Shown: positions 42,044 to 50,863 of the stretch, piece by piece
Layout: the number at the start of each line of letters is the position of its first letter
Position numbering within the stretch: the stretch's first letter is position 1
Assembly (NCBI RefSeq): GCF_009758015.1
Contig: NZ_WSEL01000002.1
Coordinates: 42,811-106,810, forward strand
DNA from: Ramlibacter pinisoli
GTDB lineage: Bacteria; Pseudomonadota; Gammaproteobacteria; Burkholderiales; Burkholderiaceae_C
Direction of reading: 5' to 3'
DNA: 64,000 nucleotides
Program-made: the position numbers and the translations under genes
The notes under the pieces: generated by a model
Databases searched by the model: none
What the model saw: the letters and a program-made list of their open reading frames with translations, nothing else
Told to the model about the DNA's origin: nothing

Positions 42044-42541
42044 CTAGCCTTTCAGTGCTTGGTAAGCGGTGGGATCGAAGAAGCCGCGGCCGGCCTGGTA
42101 GGCGCGGCCCTCGGACAGGTCGGGCGGGGCGCCGGCTTCGGCGCTGCCCTGGAAGGTGAGCTCGAGCTGCACGCCGCTGGGGTCGTAGACGAACAGCTGC
42201 CACAGGGTGGTGCCGGGCACCAGGAACTCGCGCCACGGCAGGCCGAACTGCTGGAAGCGGGCGCGGAAGTCGTGGAAGCCGCTGCAGGCCAGCGAGAGGT
42301 GGTCGATGGCGGCGCTGCCCACCGGCACGCGGCCGCCTTCGCCGAGGGCGGGGCCGCCGGCGTAGATGTGCAGGATGGCCTGCGGGCCGGCGGCCCGGGT
42401 GGCCAGCCAGGCGCCGGGGTAGCCGAAGTCGGGCCGCGGCGCCTCGCACAGGCCGAGCACACGGGTGTAGAAGGCCAGGGTGGCCGGCAGGTCGGCGGTC
42501 TTCACCGCGACGTGGAACAGGCCCTGGACGAGTGCGCTCAT
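42044..42541 (-). CDS. VOC-family (glyoxalase/dioxygenase-like) protein
   Basis: The 165-residue protein has the vicinal-oxygen-chelate fold, two beta-alpha-beta-beta-beta modules. The likely metal ligands are His10 in GLFHVAVKTADLP, the His in IDHLSLACSGF and the Glu in VQLELTFQG. VOC enzymes are lyases, isomerases or ring-cleaving dioxygenases. Here it could open or rearrange an intermediate made by the FAD monooxygenase, whose stop overlaps its start by four bases (ATGA). The substrate is unknown. Confidence 0.8.
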   Translation of the reverse strand: MSALVQGLFHVAVKTADLPATLAFYTRVLGLCEAPRPDFGYPGAWLATRAAGPQAILHIYAGGPALGEGGRVPVGSAAIDHLSLACSGFHDFRARFQQFGLPWREFLVPGTTLWQLFVYDPSGVQLELTFQGSAEAGAPPDLSEGRAYQAGRGFFDPTAYQALKG

Positions 42542-43788
42542 GCGGTGCCTTCTCGCAAGATCCGAGCCGGTTCGGCGACGGACCAGAGGCGCGTCAGCGA
42601 GCCCTGCCATTCGGGATCGCGCAGGCGGCCCATGTCGCGCCGCGGCTCGCCGTCCGGCAGCATGGCCTTGGTGGCCTCGAGCGAGAGCGCCATCACCCAT
42701 TCGATGCGCTGCAGCCGGCGGCGCGAGATCTCGGCGGTAATGGCGTGCAGGTCGACCGGGGGCCCTGCCACGGCGGCGCGCGCCGCCAGCGCGTCCCGGA
42801 TCACCGCCGCCGCCACGCAGGCGTCCTCGACCGCCTGCGTCGCGCCCTGGCCCAGCGTGGGCACCATGCCGTGCGCCGAGTCGCCCAGGAACAGCACGGC
42901 GTCGTGCGGCGCGGCGAACAGCGGCGGCGTCTCCTGTAGCCGGGCCCAGTGGATCTGGTCGTGCTGGTCGGTGAGCTGCTCCACCATCCAGGCCACCTCG
43001 GGGCAGGGCCTGGCAGCCTCCGGATAGAAGTGGCGCGCCATCGCATCGGGCGCCTTGTCGGCGGCCGGGATCTCGGCGCCCGGCTGCGGCAGCGGGAACG
43101 AGCCGGCGATGTAGACCTGGCCGGGCGGCACCTTGAACGCCAGCAGCCGCCGGTTGCCGTTGAACCACCAGGCGTAGTCGCCCATCAGGCCGCCGCTGGT
43201 GTCGGGCACCAGCAGGCGGAAGATGCACGAGGCCACGTGGCGCGGCGTCCAGGCGCCGGCGAACTGCGGCCGCAGCGCGCTGTAGCGGCCGTCGGTGGCC
43301 ACCACCAGGTCGAAGCCGTCGTCGCGCCGCGCCACGCCGTCGGCAGCGCGGTAGTCGACGGCGTAGGTGGCGGGGCGGGCGGGGTCGCGGGCCACGCCCA
43401 GCACCTGGGTGCCGAAGCGGGCCACGCCGGCCAGCGGCGCGCGCAGCACCCGGTACAGCTCCGACCAGCGGATGCGGATGCCGGGTCGGTCGGCGCAGTC
43501 GGACAGCGGGAAGTCGAAGATGGTCCGGCCGGCGGTGTCGCTGCAGGTCCAGTGCAGCCAGTCGTAGCTGGCGGCCACCACCTGGCGCGCGAGCTCGGGC
43601 TCGAGGGCATCGAGCATCTTGATGGCGTTGGGGCCGACGTTCAGGCCGGTGCCGGCCTCGCTGTGGTCGTCGGGCGTGGCGCGCTCATAGCAGACCACCT
43701 CGACGTCGGGGCGGCGCGACAGGCTGTAGCCCAGCACCGAGCCGGCGACGCCGCAGCCGACGATGGCGACCTTCAGGCGCGCGCTCAT
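42538..43788 (-). CDS. FAD-dependent aromatic-ring monooxygenase
   Basis: The 416-residue flavoprotein hydroxylase is of the group that includes NicC and salicylate hydroxylase. The Rossmann motif is VAIVGCGVAGSVLGYSLSRR, the DG motif is DLVVATDGRYSAL, and the GD motif is VLFLGDSAHGMVPTLGQGAT. The enzyme would use NAD(P)H and oxygen to hydroxylate, often with decarboxylation, an aromatic or heteroaromatic acid. The gene sits between the ring-opening amidohydrolase and VOC genes with four-base overlaps on both sides, which ties it to that pathway. 6-Hydroxynicotinate-like substrates are one possibility. Confidence 0.85.
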   Translation of the reverse strand: MSARLKVAIVGCGVAGSVLGYSLSRRPDVEVVCYERATPDDHSEAGTGLNVGPNAIKMLDALEPELARQVVAASYDWLHWTCSDTAGRTIFDFPLSDCADRPGIRIRWSELYRVLRAPLAGVARFGTQVLGVARDPARPATYAVDYRAADGVARRDDGFDLVVATDGRYSALRPQFAGAWTPRHVASCIFRLLVPDTSGGLMGDYAWWFNGNRRLLAFKVPPGQVYIAGSFPLPQPGAEIPAADKAPDAMARHFYPEAARPCPEVAWMVEQLTDQHDQIHWARLQETPPLFAAPHDAVLFLGDSAHGMVPTLGQGATQAVEDACVAAAVIRDALAARAAVAGPPVDLHAITAEISRRRLQRIEWVMALSLEATKAMLPDGEPRRDMGRLRDPEWQGSLTRLWSVAEPARILREGTA

Positions 43789-44897
43789 GCCAAGGCCTCC
43801 GCGATCACGGCGACCAGGCCGCCGCCGTCCGGGCCCTGGTGCTCGGCGCCGCCGGAGACGAACAGGCGGCCGTCGCCCAGCACGCCGGCCACCAGCCCGC
43901 CGACGGCGCCGCGGATGTGGCGCTGGGCGTTGATGTCGGTGTCGTCCAGCATGGTGTGGCGCTGGCCGCGCACGCTGCCGCGCCGGTCCGGCTCGCACTT
44001 GACCAGCACCCCGGCCACGCGCGCCCGGGCCGCCGGCGTGAGCTGGTGCTGGCGCAGCTCCAGCCCGAGGTCGCGGCAGGTGTCGTAGACGGCGCCGATG
44101 TCCAGCGCGTCGCGCATCGGCCGGCAGGCGATGCGCAGCGGGCCGCGCCAGGCGCGGCTGGCGCCCAGCACGATGACCTCGTTGCAGCGCACCTCGACGC
44201 CGGAGGAGATGCTGGCCTTGTCGCTGTATTGGCCGAAGTCGGCCAGGCCGGCCAGGCTGAGCGCCTCGGCATCGTGGTCGAGCTCGCCCAGCGCCTGGGC
44301 GACGCCGAACGCGCCGGCCACCCGGGCGTGGGCCATCGCGCGGTTGGGGTCCTGGCTGACCACCGTGCGGCCGCGCGCCGCCGCGTCCTGGGCGCCGGCC
44401 ACGGTGACCGTGGGGCACTTGACCTGCACCAGCTGCACGTCGGCCGGCGAGGCGATCCGGGCATCCGCCATCGCGCGGCGCACGGCGGCGGCCACGCTGC
44501 GGATGTGGCCGCCGCGGCCGATGTCCTCCGGCTGCAGCGGCTCGCTCATGGCGACGCCGATCGCCAGCGCCGGCGGGCCGTCGCCGCCGGCCGCCTCCCC
44601 GCGGCGGCTGAACACCAGGTAGTGCGGGCTGAGCACGCCTTCGCAGCCGCCCGACAGCACGCAGGGGATGCGGCCGGCCAGCGCGGCGGCATCCTCGCCG
44701 GTGCGGCGCGCCAGCAGCGCCAGCAGCGACTGGGTGAAGTAGCCGCGGGTGAAATCGTTGACGCCGCCGTTGCCCTCGGTCTTGCCGATGACGGCGACGA
44801 CGTCGGCCGGGCGCAGCGCGCCGGCGTGGAACAGGGCCTCGAGTTCGGAGACGTCGCCGGGGTGGCGCATCGACAGGCGGTGGACGGCAGCTTGCAT
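43785..44897 (-). CDS. Ring-opening amidohydrolase (AtzD/barbiturase family)
   Basis: The 370-residue protein is a cyanuric acid/barbituric acid hydrolase-type enzyme, a rare fold with three repeats. Each repeat contributes a Ser-Lys pair: K39/S82 (GKTEGNGG; VLSGGCEG), K160/S231-232 (QVKCPTV; SSGVEV) and K300/S348 (LVKCEPD; VSGGAEHQGPDGGG). Known members open only cyanuric acid or barbituric acid rings. The genomic partners here, an FAD monooxygenase and VOC protein, differ from the classical atzDEF set, so the true substrate may be another cyclic imide. It is the first gene of the operon, 77 bases after a LysR gene. Confidence 0.9.
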   Translation of the reverse strand: MQAAVHRLSMRHPGDVSELEALFHAGALRPADVVAVIGKTEGNGGVNDFTRGYFTQSLLALLARRTGEDAAALAGRIPCVLSGGCEGVLSPHYLVFSRRGEAAGGDGPPALAIGVAMSEPLQPEDIGRGGHIRSVAAAVRRAMADARIASPADVQLVQVKCPTVTVAGAQDAAARGRTVVSQDPNRAMAHARVAGAFGVAQALGELDHDAEALSLAGLADFGQYSDKASISSGVEVRCNEVIVLGASRAWRGPLRIACRPMRDALDIGAVYDTCRDLGLELRQHQLTPAARARVAGVLVKCEPDRRGSVRGQRHTMLDDTDINAQRHIRGAVGGLVAGVLGDGRLFVSGGAEHQGPDGGGLVAVIAEALA

Positions 44898-44974
44898 AAG
44901 GTGAAGCCCAGTCTAGGAACCGGTCGCGAGCGCGGATAGGTCAGTTTTTGCCCCGGGGTGGTGCCTTTTTGCGC

Positions 44975-45997
44975 TCACACCGCACCGGCAAGGGACGCCT
45001 TGAGCACCTCGGCAAAGCGCAGGGCGGCGATCGGCAGGGTGCGGCCGCGGCGCGCCGCCAGCACCAGGCGGGCGCGGCCGAAGGCGCGATCGGTCAGCGG
45101 CAGCGCCAGCAGGTCGCCGCGCCGCACCTCGTGGCGGGTGCCGACCGCGAACTGGAACGAGATGGCGCCGGTCTGGCGCGTATAGGCCGCCATGCTCTGC
45201 ACCGACGAGGCGACCAGCGTGACGTTGAGCTTCAGGCGGGTGGCGGCCAGCACCCGGTCGATCAGGCGCCGGCCGCCGAAGGTCGCCTCGCCCAGTGCCA
45301 CCGGGTAGGGCGCGCAGTCGGCCAGCCGGATGGCGTCGCGGCCGGCCAGGGGGTGGTCGGGCCGCAGCAGCGCGCACAGCGGCTGCGGCACCTCGGCCAG
45401 CCGGTCCAGGGCCTCGCTCTCGGGCGGGTCGTGCGCCAGCAGCAGGTCGCAGGCGTCGCTCAGCAGGTGCTCCAGCAGCGCCTCGGTGCCGCCCGAGCGG
45501 ACCCGGAAGCCCACCCCCGGATGGCGGGCCTGGAAGGCCGCCATGGCCTGCGGCAGCAGGTCCAGCGTGACCGATTCGGCGGCGGCGATCTGCACCTCGC
45601 CGCGCACCAGCCCGCGCAACTGCTCGATGCGCGAGACCGCCGAGGACAGGTCGCTCAGGCTGCTGCGCACGTAGGCCATGAAGATCTCGCCGGCGGCGCT
45701 CAGGCGCACGCCCGAGGGCAGGCGCTCGAACACCGGCGTGCCGAGCTCCTCTTCCAGGTTGAGGATGCGGCGGTTCAGCGCGGTGGAGGCCACGTGCAGG
45801 CCCTCGGCGGCCTTGCGGATCGAGCCGGCGCGCGCCACCGCGTCCAGGTAGACCAGCAGGGCCGGCGGGTGCACGCGGGCGGCGCTGCCGGCCGGCGCGG
45901 CAAGGCGGGCGGCGGCGCCGGCGCGGGTGGTGGGCTGGGCGGCGGAACGGGCGGTCGGACCGGAAGCGGGGCGGGTGATGGGACGGGTGGCGGGCAT
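44975..45997 (-). CDS. LysR-type regulator
   Basis: The 340-residue reading opens with about 45 low-complexity residues rich in Ala, Arg, Thr and Pro, before a normal LysR helix-turn-helix (YLDAVARAGSIRKAAEGLHV, then ASTALNRRI). A GTG at 45874 may be the true start. The effector-binding domain is complete to the C-terminus. The gene points the same way as the amidohydrolase operon and lies directly upstream, and it is divergent from an MFS gene, so it probably controls one or both, with the ring compound or a product as inducer (inference). Confidence 0.88.
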   Translation of the reverse strand: MPATRPITRPASGPTARSAAQPTTRAGAAARLAAPAGSAARVHPPALLVYLDAVARAGSIRKAAEGLHVASTALNRRILNLEEELGTPVFERLPSGVRLSAAGEIFMAYVRSSLSDLSSAVSRIEQLRGLVRGEVQIAAAESVTLDLLPQAMAAFQARHPGVGFRVRSGGTEALLEHLLSDACDLLLAHDPPESEALDRLAEVPQPLCALLRPDHPLAGRDAIRLADCAPYPVALGEATFGGRRLIDRVLAATRLKLNVTLVASSVQSMAAYTRQTGAISFQFAVGTRHEVRRGDLLALPLTDRAFGRARLVLAARRGRTLPIAALRFAEVLKASLAGAV

Positions 45998-46090
45998 GGG
46001 CCGGTTGCGCAAGGGGCGTGCCACAAGCGGCGGTGCGGCGTGCCGGCGCGGCCCGGCCGGGCACACTGCAGGCTTTTGCCCTTCGCCCGC

Positions 46091-47287
46091 GTGCCGTCCC
46101 CTGCCGCCACCGCTCCCTCCCACGCCGCCGGCGACACGCTGTGGTCGGCGTTCCGGCCGCTGCTGCCGCTGATGGCGGCCGTCTACGCCAGCTTCTTCGC
46201 CGCCGGGATGGCGCTGCCGGTGCTGCCGCGCCACCTGCACGACACCCTGGGCCAGGGCCCGCTGTGGGTGGGCATCGTGATGGGGGCGCAGTACCTGGCG
46301 TCGATCGCGCTCGGCCGGCGCTGGGCCGGCCAGCGGCTCGATGCCCTCGGGCCGCGGCCGGTGATGGTGGCCGGCGCCCTGGGCATCGCCGCCGTCGGCG
46401 TCGTGTACGGGCTGGCGCTGCTGCCGGCCGCCCCGCGGGCGGCCACCCTGGTGCTGGTGGCGGCGCGCCTGCTCACCGGCGTGGCCGAGGCCTTCGTGAT
46501 GACCGCCGCGCTCGGCTGGGGCGTGGCCCGGCTCGGCCCGGCGCACGCCGGCAAGGTGTTCGGCTGGATCGGGGTGGCCCTGTTCGGCGGCTTCGGCAGC
46601 GGCGCGCCGGCCGGCAGCTGGCTGCACGCGCAGGTCGGCTTCGCCGGCATCGCGCTGGCCACCGCGGGGGCGCCGCTGCTCACTGCGGCGCTGGCGGCCC
46701 GCCTGGCCACGCCGCCGCCGGCCGGCGGGATCCGGCCGGGATTCCTGCGCGTGCTGCGCAGCGTGCGGCTGCCGGGCCTGGCGCTCACGCTGTCCTCGCT
46801 CGGCTACGCGGCGCTGAACGCCTTCATCGCGCTGCTGTTCGACCTGCGCGGCTGGGGCAGCGCGGCGTTCGCCTTCACCTGCTTCGGCATCGGCTTCATC
46901 GCCGCCCGCCTGTGGCTGGGCCACCTGCCGGACCGCATCGGCGGCGCCCGGGTGGCGATGCCCTGCGTGGCCGCCGAAGCCATCGGCCAGCTGCTGATCT
47001 GGGCCGCGCCGACCCCGCTGCTGGCCTGGCTGGGCGCCGGCCTGACCGGGGCCGGCTACGCGCTGGCGTTCCAGGGCTTCGGCGTCGAGGCGGTGCGGCG
47101 CGCGCCGCCGCAGGCCCGCGGGGCGGCGATGGCCGGCTACGTGGTGTTCCAGGACCTGTCGATGGGGCTGGCGGGCCCGCTGGGCGGCTGGCTGGCCGGG
47201 ACGGCCGGGCTGCCCGCGGTGTACCTGGCCGGCGCCCTGGGCGCGGCCGGCGCGGTGCTGCTGGCCGCCTGGCTGCAACGTCGCTGA
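46091..47287 (+). CDS. MFS transporter
   Basis: The 398-residue protein is a twelve-helix major facilitator permease of the arabinose-efflux/YfcJ type. MALPVLPRHLHDTLGQGPLW in the first loop and ARLLTGVAEAF in helix 4 are family features. The GTG start at 46091 leaves a 20-residue cytoplasmic lead; frames open further upstream are repetitive and unlikely. It is divergent from the LysR gene with a 93-base spacer that should hold both promoters, so export of a compound related to the neighbouring catabolic operon is possible. Confidence 0.82.
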   Translation: MPSPAATAPSHAAGDTLWSAFRPLLPLMAAVYASFFAAGMALPVLPRHLHDTLGQGPLWVGIVMGAQYLASIALGRRWAGQRLDALGPRPVMVAGALGIAAVGVVYGLALLPAAPRAATLVLVAARLLTGVAEAFVMTAALGWGVARLGPAHAGKVFGWIGVALFGGFGSGAPAGSWLHAQVGFAGIALATAGAPLLTAALAARLATPPPAGGIRPGFLRVLRSVRLPGLALTLSSLGYAALNAFIALLFDLRGWGSAAFAFTCFGIGFIAARLWLGHLPDRIGGARVAMPCVAAEAIGQLLIWAAPTPLLAWLGAGLTGAGYALAFQGFGVEAVRRAPPQARGAAMAGYVVFQDLSMGLAGPLGGWLAGTAGLPAVYLAGALGAAGAVLLAAWLQRR

Positions 47288-47343
47288 GCCGGCACGGCCC
47301 GGCGGCGTGACAATCGCCGTCCCACGACACGATGGAGACGGAC

Positions 47344-47925
47344 ATGGCGATCCTGCTGCTGGGCTTGGTGCTGTTCCTGGGCGTGCATTCGACCCGCATC
47401 GTGGCCGACGGCTGGCGCGCCGGCATGCTGGCCCGCCTGGGCGAGAACGGCTGGAAGGGCCTGTACTCGCTGCTGTCGCTGGCCGGCTTCGCGCTGGTCG
47501 TGTGGGGCTACGGGCTGGCGCGCCAGGCGCCGCAGGTGCTGTGGACGCCGCCGCGCGGCATGAACCACCTGGCGGCGCTGCTGATGGTGGCCTCGTTCAT
47601 CCTGCTGGCCGCCGCCTACGTGCCGCGCAACGGCATCCGCGCCCGCCTGCACCATCCGATGCTGCTGGGCGTGAAGACCTGGGCGCTGGCCCACCTGCTG
47701 GCCAACGGCAACCTCGCCGACGTGGTGCTGTTCGGGGCCTTCCTGGCCTGGGCCGTGCTGGACTTCCGCTCCGCCCGCCGGCGCGACCGCGCGGCCGCCA
47801 CCGTCTACCCGCCCGGCACCACCGCCGGCACGGTGGCCGCCGTCATGGTCGGCCTGGCCGCCTGGGCCGTGTTCGTGCTGGGCGCCCACACATGGCTGAT
47901 CGGGGTGAGTCCGCTGGGGCTCTGA
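47344..47925 (+). CDS. NnrU family membrane protein
   Basis: The 193-residue protein has five or six hydrophobic segments and the NnrU signature: an FLGVHSTRIVADGWRAGM beginning and an HHPMLLGVKTWALAHLLANG segment with conserved His. NnrU was first linked with denitrification and is also related to carotenoid isomerase-like Z-ISO proteins that bind heme. No denitrification genes are in view. ATG 47344 was chosen because GGAGA precedes it at good spacing; a start four codons upstream would include that site. Confidence 0.85.
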   Translation: MAILLLGLVLFLGVHSTRIVADGWRAGMLARLGENGWKGLYSLLSLAGFALVVWGYGLARQAPQVLWTPPRGMNHLAALLMVASFILLAAAYVPRNGIRARLHHPMLLGVKTWALAHLLANGNLADVVLFGAFLAWAVLDFRSARRRDRAAATVYPPGTTAGTVAAVMVGLAAWAVFVLGAHTWLIGVSPLGL

Positions 47926-47987
47926 GGCGCGACTAAGGGGCCGCTGCCGGGGGCCTGCCATCGCGGTGCGGGGTGGTGGAACGGTCC

Positions 47988-48020
47988 GGAGATGGATGGC
48001 GGGTCAAGCCCGCCATGACG
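47988..48020. repeat. Dyad repeat half-unit
   Basis: A right-hand half (GGAGATGGATGGCGGGTCAA to CATGACG) lies 62 bases after the NnrU stop. The surrounding 47926-48278 gap holds no gene. Confidence 0.7.
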
Positions 48021-48136
48021 GGAGACGGGATGGGCGGCTGGAGTCGTGGGCCGAGTCCGCCTTGAGCGGCGCGGCGGACGGTGACGGCGCATCGCCAGTC
48101 GCCGTTCGAGGACGTTCACCGGCCCTGCCCCCCTGT

Positions 48137-48256
48137 CGTCATGCCGGGCTTGACCCGGCATCCAGCTCCCGGTCGGTCCTCGACCCGGCGCGTTTCAGCG
48201 TGCCGGGGTGGCGCGCGGGGACAGGAGATGGATTGCGGGTCGAGCCCGCAATGACG
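48137..48256. repeat. Intergenic dyad repeat, copy 6
   Basis: The left half is 48137-48169 (CGTCATGCCGGGCTTGACCC) and the right half 48224-48256 (GGAGATGGATTGCGGGTCGA to AATGACG). The spacer is longer than in the other copies. It sits between NnrU and the GIY-YIG gene. Confidence 0.75.
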
Positions 48257-48278
48257 CAAGACAGGTGGAACGGAGCGC

Positions 48279-48569
48279 TCAACCCAACAGCCGCGGGTAC
48301 AGGTCGCGCCAGGTCGGGTTCGCCGCTTCGATCAGCGCGACCTTCCACGCCCGCTTCCAGTTCTTCAGCTGCTTCTCGCGCGCGATCGCCGCCAGGATCG
48401 ACGGCGTGGTTTCGAACCAGACCAGCTGCGTGGTGCGGTACCGCGCGCTGAAGCCGGCGGTGACGCTGGTGCGGTGCTGGTGCACGCGCCGCACGAGATC
48501 GCTGGTGACGCCCGCATACAGCGTCCCGTGGCGCCGGTTGGCGAGCAGGTAGACATAGGCTTGCTCCAC
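48279..48569 (-). CDS. GIY-YIG domain protein
   Basis: The 96-residue protein is a stand-alone GIY-YIG nuclease domain of the UPF0213/YhbQ type. It has YVYLLANRRHGTLYAGVTSD as the GIY-YIG motif region, Arg in DLVRRVHQHR, and a closing helix LKNWKRAWKVALIE. Most such proteins are single-domain with poorly known roles in DNA repair or recombination. A GTG start at 48569 was chosen; the frame continues upstream through a dyad repeat half, which is unlikely to be coding. Dyad repeats flank it on both sides. Confidence 0.8.
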   Translation of the reverse strand: MEQAYVYLLANRRHGTLYAGVTSDLVRRVHQHRTSVTAGFSARYRTTQLVWFETTPSILAAIAREKQLKNWKRAWKVALIEAANPTWRDLYPRLLG

Positions 48570-48662
48570 CCCGCGCACGATGCCGCGGCCGCGCGCTGCC
48601 GGCGTCCTCTGGGTGGGGGAGCTGCGGCTGGCGAGACGACAGCGACTGAACCCCAGAAACCT

Positions 48663-48690
48663 CGTCCTGCCGGGCTCGACCCGGCATCCA
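48663..48690. repeat. Dyad repeat half-unit
   Basis: This diverged left half (CGTCCTGCCGGGCTCGACCC, then GGCATCCA) lies upstream of the GIY-YIG gene. The rest of 48570-48857 shows no gene. Confidence 0.6.
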
Positions 48691-48857
48691 CAGCCCTCAG
48701 CGCGACACCACCGTCTCGCCAAGCCGGCTGCGCCGGCGTTGCGCCCGCTTGCACCGCGTCACACCCGTCACCTGCGCCCGGCGGTGTCCGACACCATGGC
48801 CGAGGGTCGCGTTCCGACAATGGCCTCCATCCCCATCGGACCGCACGAGGAGCACCC

Positions 48858-49175
48858 ATGAGCAAGAAGCAGGACTTCCTTCGCAGCGAACAGAGCCGCG
48901 ACAAGCATCCCGAGCGGATGGTCAAGGGCAGCGCCGCCGAGGTCGCGGCGCGCAGCCAGGCCAAGGGCAATCCGGCCGACCACCAGCTGCCGCACACGCC
49001 CAAGCTGGGCAACGACCACAACAAGGTGGGGAACCAGGAGCCGACGCAGACCAACCAGGGCCAGCGCACGCCGCAGAGCCGGCACGAGCGCGAGGCGCTG
49101 GCCGGCTCCCACAACGAGGTGCAGGCGCGCACCGGCGGCAGGGGCACCGGGCGCGGTCCGCGCGGGGCCGGCTGA
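48858..49175 (+). CDS. Small hydrophilic disordered protein
   Basis: The 105-residue protein is almost free of hydrophobic residues and rich in Asn, Gln, Lys, His and Gly (GNPADHQLPHTPKLGNDHNK). It resembles stress-related hydrophilins in composition, but no family match is claimed. CGAGGAG precedes the ATG. It is a single gene; neighbours are unrelated. A role in desiccation or osmotic stress would be speculation. Confidence 0.6.
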   Translation: MSKKQDFLRSEQSRDKHPERMVKGSAAEVAARSQAKGNPADHQLPHTPKLGNDHNKVGNQEPTQTNQGQRTPQSRHEREALAGSHNEVQARTGGRGTGRGPRGAG

Positions 49176-49202
49176 CCCGGCGTCCGGGCCGGCGCGGCGC
49201 GC

Positions 49203-49670
49203 TCAGGCGGTGGCCTTCAGGGCCTCGTCCAGCGCCGCCAGCATGCGGGTCCAGCCATCCTCGGCGCGCTCCAGCATTTCGGCGGCATCCTCGGCCAGCC
49301 CGAGGTCGTGGCGCAGCGTCAGCTCGCAGCCGTCGCCCTGCGGCTCGATGTCCAGGATGACGGCGGTCTCGTGCGCCTGGTACTGCGGCAGCAGGAAGGT
49401 GAAGGAGATGCGGCGCGGCCGGTCGAGCTGCAGGAAGCGGCCGCTGTGCTCGACCTCGATCGCGCTCGACGGATCGGCCTCCAGCGGCCGCCGGTCGACC
49501 ACGGTGAAGCTGCCGTTGACGCCCGGGTCGATGTCGCAGCGGGTGATGGTGCCGCCGGGGGTGGCGAACAGGAAGCGGCGCGCCACCGCGGGGTCGAGCC
49601 AGGCGTCGTAGACGGCCTCGGCCGGGCAGGCATAGGCGCGTTGCACGCGCACGATGGTGGAAGTGACCAT
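49203..49670 (-). CDS. AHSA1/SRPBCC domain protein
   Basis: The 155-residue protein has the START-like barrel of the AHSA1 group (Aha1 C-terminal homology). It shows VQRAYACPAEAVYDAWLDPA at the start, a central GGTITRCDIDPGVNGSF segment, and a C-terminal long helix EDGWTRMLAALDEAL. Such proteins bind small hydrophobic ligands and are often co-encoded with ArsR regulators, which is not the case here. It follows minE on the same strand after a GC-rich palindrome. Confidence 0.82.
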   Translation of the reverse strand: MVTSTIVRVQRAYACPAEAVYDAWLDPAVARRFLFATPGGTITRCDIDPGVNGSFTVVDRRPLEADPSSAIEVEHSGRFLQLDRPRRISFTFLLPQYQAHETAVILDIEPQGDGCELTLRHDLGLAEDAAEMLERAEDGWTRMLAALDEALKATA

Positions 49671-49736
49671 GCGCCCGTTATCGCCGCGCAGCGACCGGTG
49701 CGTCAAGCTGGAGCACGCCGGCACCGCGTGTCGGAC

Positions 49737-49754
49737 CGCGCCGGCGCCGGCGCG
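49737..49754. repeat. 18-base GC palindrome after minE
   Basis: CGCGCCGGCGCCGGCGCG is perfectly self-complementary and starts nine bases after the minE stop. No T-run follows, so it may be a Rho-assisted terminator or an RNA-protecting hairpin for the min transcript. Confidence 0.45.
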
Positions 49755-49763
49755 GCCTGGCCG

Positions 49764-50030
49764 CTAGAAGCGCGACTCCGGCAGCTCGATCTTGACCTCC
49801 AGCACCTCCAGGTTGTCCTGGCGCTCCAGGTGCACCTTGATGTCATGCGGGTCGATCTTGATGTACTTGCCGATCACCGCCACCAGCTCGCGCTGCAGGT
49901 CGGGCAGGTAGTCGGGCTCGGCGGCGTTGCGGCCGCTGCGCTCGTGCGCCAGGATGATCTGCAGCCGCTCCTTGGCGACGCTGGCGGTCTTCTTCTTTTC
50001 GCCCAGCAGGAACGAGAGGAACGAGGCCAT
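49764..50030 (-). CDS. minE: Cell division topological specificity factor
   Basis: The 88-residue MinE drives pole-to-pole oscillation of MinD by stimulating its ATPase. It has the amphipathic N-terminal membrane-binding helix ([20 protein letters not shown]), the MinD-contact segment ([10 protein letters not shown]) and the C-terminal topological domain ([20 protein letters not shown]). It is the third gene of minCDE, three bases after the minD stop. Confidence 0.95.
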   Translation of the reverse strand: MASFLSFLLGEKKKTASVAKERLQIILAHERSGRNAAEPDYLPDLQRELVAVIGKYIKIDPHDIKVHLERQDNLEVLEVKIELPESRF

Positions 50031-50033
50031 CGG

Positions 50034-50849
50034 TCAGCGGCTCCCGAACAGGCGCTTGAGGAAGCCCTGCTTCTGCGGATCGACGAAGCGCAGCGCCTTG
50101 TCCTGGCCGAGGAAGCGGTCGACGACGTCCTTGTAGGCCTCGGACACGTCGCTGCCCTTGAGGTGCACCGCCGGCGTGCCCTGGTTGCTGGCCTGCAGCA
50201 CGCTCTCGCTCTCGGGGATCACGCCGATCAGCTTGATGCGCAGGATGTCCTGGATGTCCTCCAGCGACAGCATCTGGCCCTGGTCGACGCGGTTCGGGTT
50301 GTAGCGCGTGATCAGCAGGTGCTCCTTGATCGGCTCCTTGCCCTCGATCGCGCGCTTGGTCTTGGACGACAGCATGCCCAGGATGCGGTCGGAGTCGCGC
50401 ACCGACGACACCTCGGGGTTGGTCACCACCAGCGCCTCGTCGGCGAAGTGCATGGCCATCAGCGCGCCGGTCTCGATGCCGGCCGGCGAGTCGCACACGA
50501 TGCACTCGAAGCCCATCGCGTCGAGGTCGTGCAGCACCTTCTCCACGCCCTCGCGCGTCAGCGCATCCTTGTCGCGCGTCTGCGAGGCCGCCAGCACGAA
50601 CAGGTTGTCGCAGTGCTTGTCCTTGATCAGCGCCTGGTTCAGCGTGGCTTCGCCCTGGATCACGTTGATCAGGTCGTACACCACGCGCCGCTCGCAACCC
50701 ATGATGAGGTCCAGGTTGCGCAGGCCGACGTCGAAGTCGATGACGGCGGTCTTGTGGCCGGCCAGGGCCAGCCCGGAGGCGAAGCTGGCGCTGGTGGTGG
50801 TCTTGCCGACCCCGCCCTTGCCGGAAGTGACGACGATGATTCTTGCCAT
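50034..50849 (-). CDS. minD: Septum site-determining ATPase
   Basis: The 271-residue MinD is the membrane-associated ATPase that recruits MinC. The deviant Walker A motif TSGKGGVGKTTTSA carries the signature Lys, and the switch motifs VIDFDVGLRNLDL and VCDSPAGIETGAL are intact. A C-terminal amphipathic helix (QKQGFLKRLFGSR) provides membrane targeting. It lies between minC (14-base spacer) and minE. Confidence 0.96.
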   Translation of the reverse strand: MARIIVVTSGKGGVGKTTTSASFASGLALAGHKTAVIDFDVGLRNLDLIMGCERRVVYDLINVIQGEATLNQALIKDKHCDNLFVLAASQTRDKDALTREGVEKVLHDLDAMGFECIVCDSPAGIETGALMAMHFADEALVVTNPEVSSVRDSDRILGMLSSKTKRAIEGKEPIKEHLLITRYNPNRVDQGQMLSLEDIQDILRIKLIGVIPESESVLQASNQGTPAVHLKGSDVSEAYKDVVDRFLGQDKALRFVDPQKQGFLKRLFGSR

Positions 50850-50863
50850 GGGTGTTCGGTTCC

